Shown piece after piece: positions 16,829 through 25,898 of a DNA stretch of 64,000 nt. Under the pieces are notes generated by a model. It did not search any database. It saw only the letters and a program-made list of their open reading frames with translations, and was not told the origin of the DNA. This DNA is from Massilia arenae. GTDB taxonomy: Bacteria > Pseudomonadota > Gammaproteobacteria > Burkholderiales > Burkholderiaceae_D. The stretch's first letter is position 1. The number at the start of each line of letters is the position of its first letter. The translations under genes and the position numbers were made by a program. The stretch spans positions 62,001 to 126,000 of the forward strand of contig NZ_VPFD01000001.1 of the NCBI RefSeq assembly GCF_008014745.1, given 5' to 3'.

Positions 16829-17500
16829 TCAGTGGACAAACAGGAGGGCCAGCACGATCGGCAGCACGATGCCGAAACCGACCACCGGCCAGGTCGACGG
16901 CCGCTTGGCCGCGTGGTATTTCATGATCAAGAAGCCGGTGATGCAGAACACCACGCAGGCCACGGCGAAGATGTCGATGAACCAGCTCCACACCGCGCCC
17001 GTATTGCGGCCCTTGTGCATATCGTTGAGCCACGAGATCCAGCCGCGGTCGGTCTTTTCGAATTCGGCGCTGCCGTCGACCGCGATGCGCAGCCACGCGT
17101 CGCCGCCGGGGCGGGGCAGGGCGACGTAGGCGTCTTCCTCGCTCCATTCGGCACGCTTGCCGCGCACGTCGACCGGGAAGACGCTATTGGTCCAGTCCGC
17201 GATCTCGCTCGGCAGCGGCACTTCGGCGTCGACGTGGTCTTCGGCATAGGCCTGCAACTGGGCCCTTAGCGGCTCGGGCAGCGTCGCCTTCAGGCGCGTG
17301 ACGACGGGCTTGGCCTCGATCAGGGTGGCGTTGTTCAGGGTCAGGCCGGTAAAGCTGAACAGCAGCATGGCCATCAGGCAGATGGCCGAACTGATCCAAT
17401 GCCACTGATGTAACTGCTTGAGCCACATGGCGCGGCCCGCGCGGGGCAGGGCGCTTTCGGTCGCGGCTTTATTCTTGAGAGGAGTTGCGGAAGAAGGCAT
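16829..17500 (-). CDS. PepSY-type membrane protein, first gene of Fur-box operon
   Basis: 223 residues. Membrane helix 1 at about 36-58 follows a conserved-looking His pair (LHQWHW, His31 and His34); a periplasmic part of about 110 residues leads to two more helices (about 169-190 and 200-222). This is the small PepSY-associated TM type found with DUF2271 proteins, thought to move electrons across the inner membrane. Start choice: the ATG at 17500 sits seven bases from a good -10 hexamer, so the mRNA is probably leaderless, which also explains the absence of a properly spaced Shine-Dalgarno. Transcription is very likely repressed by Fur-Fe(II). Confidence 0.8.
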   Translation of the reverse strand: MPSSATPLKNKAATESALPRAGRAMWLKQLHQWHWISSAICLMAMLLFSFTGLTLNNATLIEAKPVVTRLKATLPEPLRAQLQAYAEDHVDAEVPLPSEIADWTNSVFPVDVRGKRAEWSEEDAYVALPRPGGDAWLRIAVDGSAEFEKTDRGWISWLNDMHKGRNTGAVWSWFIDIFAVACVVFCITGFLIMKYHAAKRPSTWPVVGFGIVLPIVLALLFVH

Positions 17501-17504
17501 CCTT

Positions 17505-17525
17505 AAATGATAACGATTATCATTT
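17505..17525. promoter_or_regulatory. Fur box
   Basis: Perfect dyad AAATGATAA-CGA-TTATCATTT. The core TGATAACGATTATCA differs by one base from the 7-1-7 Fur consensus TGATAATNATTATCA. It covers the -10 hexamer and part of the spacer of the promoter that reads leftward into the PepSY operon, so bound Fur would exclude RNA polymerase. Confidence 0.9.
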
Positions 17526-17535
17526 ACAGGGTCAA
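17507..17535 (-). promoter_or_regulatory. sigma-70 promoter of the PepSY-DUF2271-apbE operon
   Basis: On the minus strand TTGACC (complement of 17530-17535) and TATCAT (complement of 17507-17512) are separated by exactly 17 bases. The predicted start point falls at or next to the A of the ATG at 17500, giving a leaderless transcript. Confidence 0.75.
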
Positions 17536-17602
17536 CTCAGCAATGGAATTATTGCCAAAAGTGTGACGCAGAAAAACACATTTTGAAATAAATAATTTGT
17601 TC

Positions 17603-17622
17603 GACCAAGGTCTGCCTTGGTC
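17603..17622. promoter_or_regulatory. 20-bp palindrome upstream of odhA
   Basis: Perfect inverted repeat GACCAAGG-TCTG-CCTTGGTC. A likely -10 hexamer TACAAT stands at 17635-17640, which puts the -35 region inside the palindrome; no good -35 hexamer is visible. This fits an operator or activator site controlling the odh operon. A related dyad, GACCAA-N4-TTGGTC, occurs between odhA and odhB. The rest of the 309-base gap 17501-17809 holds the Fur promoter on its left and shows no gene. Confidence 0.5.
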
Positions 17623-17809
17623 AAGATCATGCGTTACAATAATGTGCGCAAATTGGCAGGATTTTGCACAAGTATTTTGGTACCGAACAGTCCTTCCCCC
17701 ACAACTTGATGTCTTGAAGTGCAATCCGCTAACCGGTCAGGCCGTGTCGCGGAAGGTTTTAAACAACCCGCCCAAACCTCGCGAAGCGCGAAAAGAAAGG
17801 TGAGCAAGA

Positions 17810-20665
17810 ATGATGCAACAACATAACGCCAACTCCTACCTGTTCGGCGGCAATGCCCCGTACGTGGAAGAGTTGTACGAGGCCTATCTGGATAATCCGA
17901 CTTCGGTGCCCGAAAACTGGCGCGCCTATTTCGACCAGATGCAACACGTGCCGGCAGTCGACGGCTCGAACCGTCCCGATGTGGTGCACTCCTCGGTGGT
18001 CGCCTCGTTCGCTGAACGCGCCAAGCAGGGTCCGATCCGCACCGTCGTCGCTTCGGCCGACTCCGAACTGGGCCGCAAGCGCGTCGCCGTCACCCAGATC
18101 ACCGCCGCCTACCGTTACCTCGGATCGCGCTGGGCCAACCTGGATCCGCTGCAACGCCAGGAACGTCCACCACTCCCAGAGCTCGATCCAGCCTTCTACG
18201 GCTTCACCGAAGCCGATCTCGACACCGTTTTCAATATCAGCAACACCTACTTCGGTCAGGAAACCGCGCCACTGCGCGACATCCTGAACATGTTGCGTGA
18301 TACCTACACCCGTTCGATCGGCGCCGAGTTCATGTACATCAGCGATCCGACCGAAAAGCGCTGGCTGCAAGAGCGCCTGGAGTCGATCCGCTCGACCCCG
18401 ACCTTCAGCGCTGAAAAGAAAAAGCACATCCTCGAACGCCTGACCGCGGCCGAAGGCCTGGAACGCTATCTGCACACCAAGTACGTCGGCGCCAAGCGCT
18501 TCTCGCTCGAAGGCGGCGAATCGTTCATCGCCTCGATCGACGAAGTGATCCAGCGCGCTGGTGAAAAAGGCGTGCAGGAAATCGTCATCGGCATGGCCCA
18601 CCGCGGCCGCCTGAACGTGCTGGTCAACACCCTGGGCAAGAGCCCGGCCGACCTGTTCGAAGAATTCGAAGGCAAGCACGCCGACGACCTGCCGGCTGGC
18701 GACGTCAAGTACCACCAGGGCTTCTCGAGTGATATCTCGACCCCGGGCGGCCCGGTCCACCTGTCACTTGCTTTCAATCCTTCCCACCTCGAGATCGTCA
18801 ACCCGGTGGTCGAAGGTTCGGTCAAGGCGCGCATGCAGCGCCGCGGCGACAAGAAGGGCAAGGAAGTGCTGCCGATCCTGGTGCACGGCGACGCTGCGTT
18901 CGCCGGCCAGGGCGTGGTCATGGAAACCCTGAACCTGGCGCAGACCCGCGGCTACGGTACCGGCGGTACCGTCCACATCGTCATCAATAACCAGATCGGC
19001 TTCACCACGTCGGATCCGCGCGATGCGCGCTCGACCCTGTACTGCTCGGACGTCGTCAAGATGATCGAAGCGCCGGTGCTGCACGTCAATGCGGACGATC
19101 CTGAAGCCGTCGTGCTGGCCAGCCAGATCGCCCTTGACTACCGCGCCGAGTTCGGCAAGGACGTCGTGGTCGACATCATCTGCTACCGCAAACTGGGCCA
19201 CAACGAGCAGGATACGCCGGCGCTGACCCAGCCGCTGATGTACAAGAAGATCGCCAAGCACCCGGGCACCCGCAAGCTGTACGCCGAGAAACTGGCTGCG
19301 CAGGGCACCATCGAAGCCGACGGCGGCGACAAGCTGGTCGCCGCTTTCCGCGACGCCATGGACGCCGGCAAGCACACGGTCGATCCGGTGCTGACCAACT
19401 TCAAGGGCAAGTACGCCGTCGACTGGGCGCCGTTCCTGAACAAGAAGTGGACCGACGCCGCCGACACCGCGGTGCCGATCACCGAACTGAAACGCCTGGC
19501 CGAACGCATTACCAAGGTGCCTGAAGGTTTCAAACCGCACTCGCTGGTCGACAAGGTGCTGGCCGACCGCGCCGCCATGGGCCGCGGTGAAGTCAACCTC
19601 GACTGGGGCATGGGCGAACACCTTGGCTTCGCTTCGCTGCTGGCCTCGGGCTACGCGATCCGCCTGTCGGGCCAGGACGCCGGCCGCGGCACCTTCGTGC
19701 ACCGCCACGCCGTGCTGCACGACCAGAACCGCGAGCGCTGGGACCAGGGCATTTACCTGCCGCTGGCCAATGTCTCTGACAACCAGGCCGACTTCACCGT
19801 GATCGACTCGGTGCTGTCCGAAGAAGCGGTGCTGGGCTTCGAATACGGCTTCTCGACCGCCGAACCAAACACCCTGACCATCTGGGAAGCCCAGTTCGGC
19901 GACTTCGTCAACGGCGCGCAAGTCGTCATCGACCAGTTCATCGCCTCGGGCGAGGTGAAATGGGGCCGCGCCTCGGGCCTGGTCATGATGCTGCCGCACG
20001 GCTACGAAGGCCAGGGTCCGGAGCACTCGTCGGCCCGTATCGAGCGCTTCCTGCAACTGTGCGCCGACAACAATATGCAAGTGGTCCAGCCGACCACGGC
20101 GGCCCAGATCTTCCACCTGCTGCGCCGCCAGATGGTGCGCCAGTTCAGGAAGCCATTGGTGATCTTCACGCCGAAGTCGCTGCTGCGTAACAAGGACGCC
20201 GGTTCGCCGCTGACCGACCTGGCCAAGGGCGGTTTCCAGACCGTCATCGGCGAATGCGACGACAAGATCGAAGCAAGCAAGGTCAAGCGCGTGATCGCCT
20301 GCTCTGGCAAGGTCTATTTCGACCTGGTCAACGCACGCAAGGCACGCAACAGCGCCGACACCGCGATCATCCGTATCGAGCAGATGTACCCGTTCCCGCA
20401 CAAGTCGTTCGCCGCCGAACTGAAAAAGTTCCCGAACGCGACCGAAGTGGTGTGGGCACAGGACGAGCCGCAAAACCAGGGTCCGTGGTTCCAGATCCAG
20501 CACAACATCTTCGAAGGCATGGAAGATGGCCAGCGCCTGGCTTATGCCGGTCGCGCCGCGTCGGCATCGCCGGCGGTGGGTTATGCGGACAAGCACATCG
20601 CTCAGCAAAAAGAACTGCTGGAGACCGCGTTCTCGAAGCTCAAAGGTTTCATCCTTACGAAGTAA
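17810..20665 (+). CDS. odhA: 2-oxoglutarate dehydrogenase E1 component
   Basis: 951 residues, close to the usual 930-960 of the family. The N-terminal segment LFGGNAPYVEELYEAYLDNP is the E2-binding part of E1o. Thiamine-diphosphate and active-site regions are visible (IVIGMAHRGRLNVLVN; VHGDAAFAGQGVVMETLN; LPHGYEGQGPEHSSARIERF). E1 decarboxylates 2-oxoglutarate and passes the succinyl group to the E2 lipoyl arm in the TCA cycle. It is followed by odhB, a PspC-type gene and lpdA on the same strand. The ATG at 17810 is preceded by GAAAGGTGAG. Confidence 0.97.
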   Translation: MMQQHNANSYLFGGNAPYVEELYEAYLDNPTSVPENWRAYFDQMQHVPAVDGSNRPDVVHSSVVASFAERAKQGPIRTVVASADSELGRKRVAVTQITAAYRYLGSRWANLDPLQRQERPPLPELDPAFYGFTEADLDTVFNISNTYFGQETAPLRDILNMLRDTYTRSIGAEFMYISDPTEKRWLQERLESIRSTPTFSAEKKKHILERLTAAEGLERYLHTKYVGAKRFSLEGGESFIASIDEVIQRAGEKGVQEIVIGMAHRGRLNVLVNTLGKSPADLFEEFEGKHADDLPAGDVKYHQGFSSDISTPGGPVHLSLAFNPSHLEIVNPVVEGSVKARMQRRGDKKGKEVLPILVHGDAAFAGQGVVMETLNLAQTRGYGTGGTVHIVINNQIGFTTSDPRDARSTLYCSDVVKMIEAPVLHVNADDPEAVVLASQIALDYRAEFGKDVVVDIICYRKLGHNEQDTPALTQPLMYKKIAKHPGTRKLYAEKLAAQGTIEADGGDKLVAAFRDAMDAGKHTVDPVLTNFKGKYAVDWAPFLNKKWTDAADTAVPITELKRLAERITKVPEGFKPHSLVDKVLADRAAMGRGEVNLDWGMGEHLGFASLLASGYAIRLSGQDAGRGTFVHRHAVLHDQNRERWDQGIYLPLANVSDNQADFTVIDSVLSEEAVLGFEYGFSTAEPNTLTIWEAQFGDFVNGAQVVIDQFIASGEVKWGRASGLVMMLPHGYEGQGPEHSSARIERFLQLCADNNMQVVQPTTAAQIFHLLRRQMVRQFRKPLVIFTPKSLLRNKDAGSPLTDLAKGGFQTVIGECDDKIEASKVKRVIACSGKVYFDLVNARKARNSADTAIIRIEQMYPFPHKSFAAELKKFPNATEVVWAQDEPQNQGPWFQIQHNIFEGMEDGQRLAYAGRAASASPAVGYADKHIAQQKELLETAFSKLKGFILTK

Positions 20666-20678
20666 GTTGCAAAGGCGC

Positions 20679-20760
20679 GCCGCACGTTATACGTGCGGCT
20701 CCTGACCAAGTAATTGGTCAGTAAGGTAAAACCACGGCCCCCGCGTCTCGTGCGCGGGGG
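20679..20760 (+). other. three successive hairpins between odhA and odhB
   Basis: Three perfect dyads follow each other in 82 bases: GCCGCACGT-TAT-ACGTGCGGC (20679-20699), CTGACCAA-GTAA-TTGGTCAG (20702-20721) and CCCCCGCG-N7-CGCGGGGG (20738-20760). None has a T run, so they are not ordinary terminators. Likely roles are mRNA processing, stabilisation of the separated odhA and odhB messages, or partial termination. Confidence 0.6.
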
Positions 20761-20794
20761 TACTTGCAAAGAATAATTACTGGAGTTTTAAAAA

Positions 20795-22048
20795 ATGGCA
20801 CAAATCGAAGTCAAGGTCCCTGTTCTGTCGGAATCCGTTGCTGAAGCAACCCTGCTGTCGTGGCACAAGAAAGTCGGCGAGTCCGTGTCGCGCGACGAAA
20901 ACATGATCGACATCGAGACCGACAAGGTGGTCCTGGAACTGCCAGCGCCAAGCGCCGGCGTGATCGTGCAACTGCTCAAGGCCGACGGCGCGACCGTCGT
21001 CGCCGGCGAAGTCATCGCCATCATCGATACCGAAGCATCGGCGCAGACCAGCCCGATCGCGGTCAAGGCCATCCCATCGGCAGCGCCAAACGCGCCGATC
21101 GAAGCCGCACCAGCCGCCGCACCAGCTGCTGATCAGTCGAAAGCAGGCGTCGCCATGCCGGCCGCCGCCAAGATCCTGGCTGAGAACAATATCTCGGCGT
21201 CGAGCGTCGAAGGTTCGGGCCGTGACGGCCGCGTGACCAAGGGCGACGCCCTGGCCGCCGCAGCCGGCAAGCCAGCCGCAGCGCCAGCAGCAGCACCTAA
21301 AGCTGCCCTGCAGCAAGTCTCCGCACCGTCGCCAGCCAACCTGGGCGACCGTCCGGAAGAACGCGTGCCGATGAGCCGCCTGCGCGCCCGTATTGCCGAG
21401 CGCCTGCTGCAATCGCAATCGACCAACGCCATCCTGACCACCTTCAACGAAGTGAACATGGCTCCGGTCATGGAACTGCGTAACAAGTACAAGGACAAGT
21501 TCGAGAAAGAACACGGCGTCAAGCTGGGCTTCATGTCCTTCTTCGTCAAGGCCGCCGTTGCCGCGCTGAAGAAATACCCGATCCTGAACGCCTCGGTCGA
21601 CGGCAACGACATCGTCTACCACGGCTACTTCGACATCGGCATCGCCGTCGGTTCGCCACGTGGCCTGGTGGTGCCGATCCTGCGCAACGCCGACCAGATG
21701 ACGATCGCCGAGATCGAAAAGAAAATCGGTGAGTTCGGCCAGAAAGCCAAGGACGGCAAGCTGACCCTGGACGACCTGTCGGGCGGTACCTTCTCGATCT
21801 CGAACGGCGGCGTGTTCGGCTCGATGCTGTCGACCCCGATCATCAACCCACCGCAGTCGGCGATCCTGGGCGTGCACGCGACCAAGGACCGCGCCGTCGT
21901 CGAAAACGGCCAGATCGTCATCCGTCCGATGAATTACCTGGCCATGTCGTACGACCACCGCATCATCGACGGCCGCGAAGCCGTGCTGGGCCTGGTCGCG
22001 ATGAAGGACGCGCTGGAAGATCCGGCCCGCCTGCTGCTGGACCTGTAA
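20795..22048 (+). CDS. odhB: dihydrolipoyllysine succinyltransferase E2 of 2-oxoglutarate dehydrogenase
   Basis: 417 residues in the order lipoyl domain (1-76, lipoylated Lys44 in ETDKVVLE), Ala/Pro linker, E1/E3-binding domain (about 118-155, [12 protein letters not shown] then [12 protein letters not shown]), second linker, and catalytic domain with YDHRIIDG carrying His388 and Asp392. It transfers succinyl from the lipoyl arm to CoA. The Shine-Dalgarno TGGAG lies eight bases before the ATG. There is one lipoyl domain, the usual number for E2o in betaproteobacteria. Confidence 0.97.
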   Translation: MAQIEVKVPVLSESVAEATLLSWHKKVGESVSRDENMIDIETDKVVLELPAPSAGVIVQLLKADGATVVAGEVIAIIDTEASAQTSPIAVKAIPSAAPNAPIEAAPAAAPAADQSKAGVAMPAAAKILAENNISASSVEGSGRDGRVTKGDALAAAAGKPAAAPAAAPKAALQQVSAPSPANLGDRPEERVPMSRLRARIAERLLQSQSTNAILTTFNEVNMAPVMELRNKYKDKFEKEHGVKLGFMSFFVKAAVAALKKYPILNASVDGNDIVYHGYFDIGIAVGSPRGLVVPILRNADQMTIAEIEKKIGEFGQKAKDGKLTLDDLSGGTFSISNGGVFGSMLSTPIINPPQSAILGVHATKDRAVVENGQIVIRPMNYLAMSYDHRIIDGREAVLGLVAMKDALEDPARLLLDL

Positions 22049-22117
22049 TTCATCACGTGCCGGCGCCACATCGGACCTCGATGCGCGGCGCCGGCTTGCT
22101 GTTTGCCGGAGAACGTC

Positions 22118-22471
22118 ATGCTGTCAGATGAAATCAAGCGGCTGCACGAGCTGCACCAGGCCGGCGCGCTGTCGGATGCCGAATTCGAGCAGGCCAAGGC
22201 GCGCATCCTGTCGGGTGCCTCGACCGTCAGTCTCAGCAAGGAGCCGCCCACCACGGAGCGGATTTCCTTCGACCAGCACCGCGACGACCTGCTGAGCGGC
22301 CTGCGCCGTTCGCGGCTCGACCGCTGGCTGGGCGGCGTGTGCGGCGGCCTGGCGCGCACCTACGGTCTCGAATCGTGGGTCTGGCGCCTGATCTTCGTGC
22401 TGTTCGTCCTGACGTTCGGCTTCGGCATCCTGATATACCTGCTGCTGTGGGTATTCATTCCGGAAGAATAA
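22118..22471 (+). CDS. PspC-domain membrane protein with SHOCT-like N-terminus, inside odh operon
   Basis: 117 residues. Residues 1-30 look like a SHOCT motif (IKRLHELHQAGALSDAEFEQAKARIL), and 68-117 form a PspC domain (LDRWLGGVCGGLARTYGLE) with a membrane helix of about 24 residues, ending in FIPEE. The start is the ATG at 22118 with CCGGAG upstream; an in-frame TTG at 22103 is less likely. PspC proteins sense membrane stress in the Psp response, though many stand-alone copies have unknown function. It is unusual between odhB and lpdA: 69 bases after the former and 15 before the latter, so it should be cotranscribed. Confidence 0.8.
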   Translation: MLSDEIKRLHELHQAGALSDAEFEQAKARILSGASTVSLSKEPPTTERISFDQHRDDLLSGLRRSRLDRWLGGVCGGLARTYGLESWVWRLIFVLFVLTFGFGILIYLLLWVFIPEE

Positions 22472-22486
22472 AAAGGAATCAAAGTA

Positions 22487-23923
22487 ATGAGCGATAAACA
22501 ATTTGACGTCGTCGTGATCGGCGGCGGTCCTGGCGGCTACATCGCCGCCATCCGCGCTGCCCAGCTGGGCTTCAAGACCGCCTGCATCGACGAGTGGAGC
22601 AATGCCGCCGGCAAGCCTGCCCCGGGCGGCACCTGCACCAACGTCGGCTGCATCCCGTCGAAAGCGCTGCTGCAATCGTCGGAACACTTCGAGCACGCCG
22701 GCCACGCCTTCGCCGACCACGGCATCAAGGTCTCGGGCCTCGAACTCGACCTGCCGACCATGCTCAAGCGCAAGGACACCATCGTCAAGCAGAACAACGA
22801 CGGCATCCTGTTCCTGTTCAAGAAGAACAAGGTCACCTTCTTCCACGGCCGCGGCGCTTTCGCAGGCAAGGCGGAAGGCGATGCGGGCTACACCATCAAC
22901 GTCAGCGGCCCGACCACCGACACTATCACCGCCAAGAACGTGGTCGTGGCGACCGGTTCGAACGCACGTCAGCTGCCAGGCGCTGAATTCGACGAGAAAC
23001 TGATCCTGTCGAACACCGGCGCACTGGCGATCGACGCCGTGCCGGGTAAGCTCGGCGTGATCGGCGCCGGCGTCATCGGCCTGGAAATGGGCAGTGTGTG
23101 GCGCCGTGTCGGTGCCGACGTCACGGTGCTGGAAGGCCTGCCGACCTTCCTGGGCGCGGTCGACGAGCAGATCGCCAAGGAAGCGCACAAGCTGTTCACC
23201 AAGCAGGGCCTGAAGATCAACCTGGGCTGCAAGATCGGCGCGATCACCAAGGGCGCCAACGACGTCACCGTGGAATATACGGATTCGACCGGCGCCGCCT
23301 CGACGGCTGTGTTCGACCGCCTGATCATCTCGATCGGCCGCGTGCCGAATACCAACGGCCTCGGCATCGAGACCGTCGGCCTGCAGCTCGACGAGCGCGG
23401 CTTCGTGGTGGTCGACGACGAATGCCGCACCAGCCTGCCGGGCGTGTGGGCGGTGGGCGACGTCGTGCGCGGCCCGATGCTGGCGCACAAGGCCGAAGAA
23501 GAAGGTGTGGCGGTTGCCGAGCGCATCGCCGGCCAGCACGGCCACGTGAACTTCAACACCATCCCTTGGGTCATCTACACCTCGCCGGAAATCGCGTGGG
23601 TCGGCAAGACCGAGCAGCAGCTGAAGGCCGAAGGCGTGCAGTACAAGGCCGGCACCTTCCCGTTCATGGCCAACGGCCGTGCGCGTGCGCTGGGCGACAC
23701 CTCGGGCATGGTCAAGTTCCTGGCCGATGCCACGACCGATGAAATCCTGGGCGTGCACATCGTCGGCCCGATGGCCTCCGAGCTGATCTCGGAAGCCGTG
23801 GTCGCGATGGAGTTCAAGGCCTCGTCGGAAGACATCGCCCGCATCTGCCACGCGCACCCGTCGCTGTCGGAAGCGACCAAGGAAGCCGCGCTGGCAGTCG
23901 ACAAGCGTTCGCTGAACTTCTAA
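22487..23923 (+). CDS. lpdA: dihydrolipoyl dehydrogenase E3
   Basis: 478 residues. FAD Rossmann motif [13 protein letters not shown] at the N-terminus, redox disulfide Cys50/Cys55 ([13 protein letters not shown]), NAD-binding [13 protein letters not shown], second FAD motif [10 protein letters not shown], and C-terminal His457-Glu462 acid-base pair (CHAHPSLSE). It reoxidises dihydrolipoyl-E2 and makes NADH. As the last gene of the odh operon it is the E3 of this complex. The intergenic element at 23941-24056 probably ends transcription. Confidence 0.97.
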   Translation: MSDKQFDVVVIGGGPGGYIAAIRAAQLGFKTACIDEWSNAAGKPAPGGTCTNVGCIPSKALLQSSEHFEHAGHAFADHGIKVSGLELDLPTMLKRKDTIVKQNNDGILFLFKKNKVTFFHGRGAFAGKAEGDAGYTINVSGPTTDTITAKNVVVATGSNARQLPGAEFDEKLILSNTGALAIDAVPGKLGVIGAGVIGLEMGSVWRRVGADVTVLEGLPTFLGAVDEQIAKEAHKLFTKQGLKINLGCKIGAITKGANDVTVEYTDSTGAASTAVFDRLIISIGRVPNTNGLGIETVGLQLDERGFVVVDDECRTSLPGVWAVGDVVRGPMLAHKAEEEGVAVAERIAGQHGHVNFNTIPWVIYTSPEIAWVGKTEQQLKAEGVQYKAGTFPFMANGRARALGDTSGMVKFLADATTDEILGVHIVGPMASELISEAVVAMEFKASSEDIARICHAHPSLSEATKEAALAVDKRSLNF

Positions 23924-23940
23924 TTCGAAGCGGATCACAT

Positions 23941-24056
23941 CGTAGGGTGGACGGCTCCGCCGTCCACGCGTTCACTCCACGCGCGCATGGCCACCTCCGT
24001 GGCACGCTGCCGTTCGTTGAACGCGTGGACGGGGGACCCGTCCACCCTACGTTTTT
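23941..24056. repeat. inverted-repeat element with terminator-like end, downstream of lpdA
   Basis: Two 34-base arms (23941-23974 and 24018-24051) are near-complementary. Each begins or ends with CGTAGGGTGGACGG or its complement and is itself a hairpin (GTGGACGG-loop-CCGTCCAC). A third small hairpin, GCCAC-CTCC-GTGGC, sits in the loop. TTTTT follows at 24052-24056, so on the plus strand it can terminate the odh transcript. It resembles a short non-autonomous inverted-repeat element and has no obvious second copy in this window. Confidence 0.7.
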
Positions 24057-24080
24057 GCGGCAACACTTAGCGGCACTGAT

Positions 24081-25178
24081 ATGAACGTTCAAGAGTATTA
24101 CCAGCACGCGCTGAACGAGCGCGGCTTCAAGTCCGACCCGGCGCAGCAAATGGCGGTCGACCGCCTGCAACAGGCGTACGACGACTGGGTCCACTACAAG
24201 GCCCAGCGGTCGTCCGCTTTCAAGCGCCTGATCAACCGGCCCGACGTGCCCAAGGGCATCTACATGTGGGGCGGGGTGGGGCGCGGCAAATCCTTCCTGA
24301 TGGATTCGTTCTATCTGGTAGTGCCGGTGGTGCGCAAGACGCGCCTGCACTTCCACGAGTTCATGCGCGCCGTGCATGGCCAGCTGGATGAACTGAAGGG
24401 CGTGGCCGATCCGCTCGACGAAGTGGCCAAGCGCATCGCCAAGAAATATCGCCTGATCTGCTTCGACGAATTCCACGTCTCGGACATCGCCGACGCGATG
24501 ATCCTGTACAACCTGCTCAAGGCCCTGTTCGACAACGGCGTGAGCTTCGTGATGACCTCGAACTACGAGCCGTCGACCCTGTATCCGGACGGCCTGCACC
24601 GCGACCGCATGCTGCCCACCATCGCGCTGCTGCAGCAGAAACTCGACGTCCTGAACGTCGACGCCGGCAACGACTACCGCAAGCGCGCGCTGGAACAGGT
24701 GGAGGCCTATTACACGCCGCTCGACGCGGCGTCCGACAAGGCGCTGCGCGACGCCTATGCCAAGGTGGCCGATACCGCCGACGAATCGCCGATCGTCCAC
24801 ATCGAAAAGCGCGAGATCCGCGCGCTGCGCCGCGCCGGCGGCGTGATCTGGTTCGACTTCGCCACCCTGTGCGGCGGTCCGCGCTCGCAGAACGACTACC
24901 TGGAACTGGCCAGCCAGTTCCATACCGTGGTCCTGTCCGGCATCCCGGCCATGTCGGCGGCCCAGTCGTCCGAGGCGCGCCGCTTCACCTGGCTGATCGA
25001 CGTGTTCTACGACCACAAGGTCAAGCTGATCATGTCGGCCGCGGTCGAGCCGGAAGAGCTGTACACCACGGGCCAGCTGGCGAATGAATTCCACCGGACC
25101 GTATCGCGTATCATCGAGATGCAGTCGCGCGAGTACCTGCTCGCCGAACGGCGCGGCGCGGCCGACGCCATTGCATGA
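24081..25178 (+). CDS. zapE: cell division protein ZapE (AFG1-like ATPase)
   Basis: 365 residues. Walker A is GGVGRGKS at 64-71, Walker B LICFDEF at 125-131, and the family pattern FHEFM at about 91-95 is present, as is the sensor region VMTSNYEPSTLYPDGL. ZapE is a membrane-associated ATPase that acts on FtsZ at constriction, related to mitochondrial AFG1. Downstream of odh-lpdA is its usual place in betaproteobacteria. A lipoprotein gene overlaps or abuts its end. Confidence 0.93.
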   Translation: MNVQEYYQHALNERGFKSDPAQQMAVDRLQQAYDDWVHYKAQRSSAFKRLINRPDVPKGIYMWGGVGRGKSFLMDSFYLVVPVVRKTRLHFHEFMRAVHGQLDELKGVADPLDEVAKRIAKKYRLICFDEFHVSDIADAMILYNLLKALFDNGVSFVMTSNYEPSTLYPDGLHRDRMLPTIALLQQKLDVLNVDAGNDYRKRALEQVEAYYTPLDAASDKALRDAYAKVADTADESPIVHIEKREIRALRRAGGVIWFDFATLCGGPRSQNDYLELASQFHTVVLSGIPAMSAAQSSEARRFTWLIDVFYDHKVKLIMSAAVEPEELYTTGQLANEFHRTVSRIIEMQSREYLLAERRGAADAIA

Positions 25179-25192
25179 TCGAAAGGAACACC

Positions 25193-25891
25193 ATGACAAG
25201 ACAACCGATGCTGCGCCTTACCGCCATCGCCGCCGCCATCTCCCTGACGCTGCTGCTGGGGGCGTGCTCGAACACCGAGTTGGTGCAGGAAGAAACGCCG
25301 CCGGCGCCGACCACCTCGGTCGAACAGGCCGAAGGGCGCCTGGCCGCGGTCGCCGCCGAACGCGCCGCGATCGAGGCGCGCTATGCCGATCGCGAAGTGG
25401 TCTGCTACGACAAATTCTTCGTCAACCGCTGCCTGGACGAAGCCCGCGAAGTGCGGCGCGCGGCCCTGGTGACGCAGCGCGCGATCGAGATCGAGGCCTC
25501 GCTTTATCTGCGCCGCCTCAAGGTCGACGAGCGCGACAAGGCGATCGCCGACGCCGACGCCGCCTATGCGCAAGAAGAAGCCAAGCTGGCGGCCGAGCCG
25601 CCGCCGGTGAAGGATCCTGCCGCCGCCGCGCTGCCGCCACCGCGCGCCAAGCCGGGCGAATCGCGCGTGGTGCGCAGCCAGCAGCGCGCCCAGGAAAGCG
25701 CGGCGAACGCCGAGAAGGAAGCCGCCGAACGCGCGGCCAATGTCGCGGCCTATGAAGAGCGCCGCCGCAAGTCCGAAGAGCGTCAGAAGGAAGTGGCGCG
25801 TCGCGTGGCCGAACGCGAAGCCAAGGCGGCGCAGCGCGCGGCCGAGGAAGCCAAGCGGACCAACGGCGGCCAGCCGGCGCCGACCAACTAA
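25193..25891 (+). CDS. predicted lipoprotein with Ala/Glu/Arg-rich helical C-terminus
   Basis: 232 residues from the ATG at 25193, chosen because AAAGGA lies seven bases upstream; an ATG at 25175 overlapping the zapE stop has no such site. The signal peptide ends in a lipobox (LLLGAC/SN). The central part holds two Cys (VCYDKFFVNRCLDEAREVRR) suggesting one disulfide, and residues about 150-225 are highly charged Glu/Lys/Arg/Ala sequence likely to form long helices or a coiled coil. I do not recognise a named family. It lies directly behind zapE, so a cell-envelope role is plausible but unproven. Confidence 0.7.
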   Translation: MTRQPMLRLTAIAAAISLTLLLGACSNTELVQEETPPAPTTSVEQAEGRLAAVAAERAAIEARYADREVVCYDKFFVNRCLDEAREVRRAALVTQRAIEIEASLYLRRLKVDERDKAIADADAAYAQEEAKLAAEPPPVKDPAAAALPPPRAKPGESRVVRSQQRAQESAANAEKEAAERAANVAAYEERRRKSEERQKEVARRVAEREAKAAQRAAEEAKRTNGGQPAPTN

Positions 25892-25898
25892 GGCGGGG

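Noticed and set aside
20679..20760. Rho-independent terminator between odhA and odhB
   Set aside because: The stems are not followed by T runs and the downstream genes belong to the same complex.
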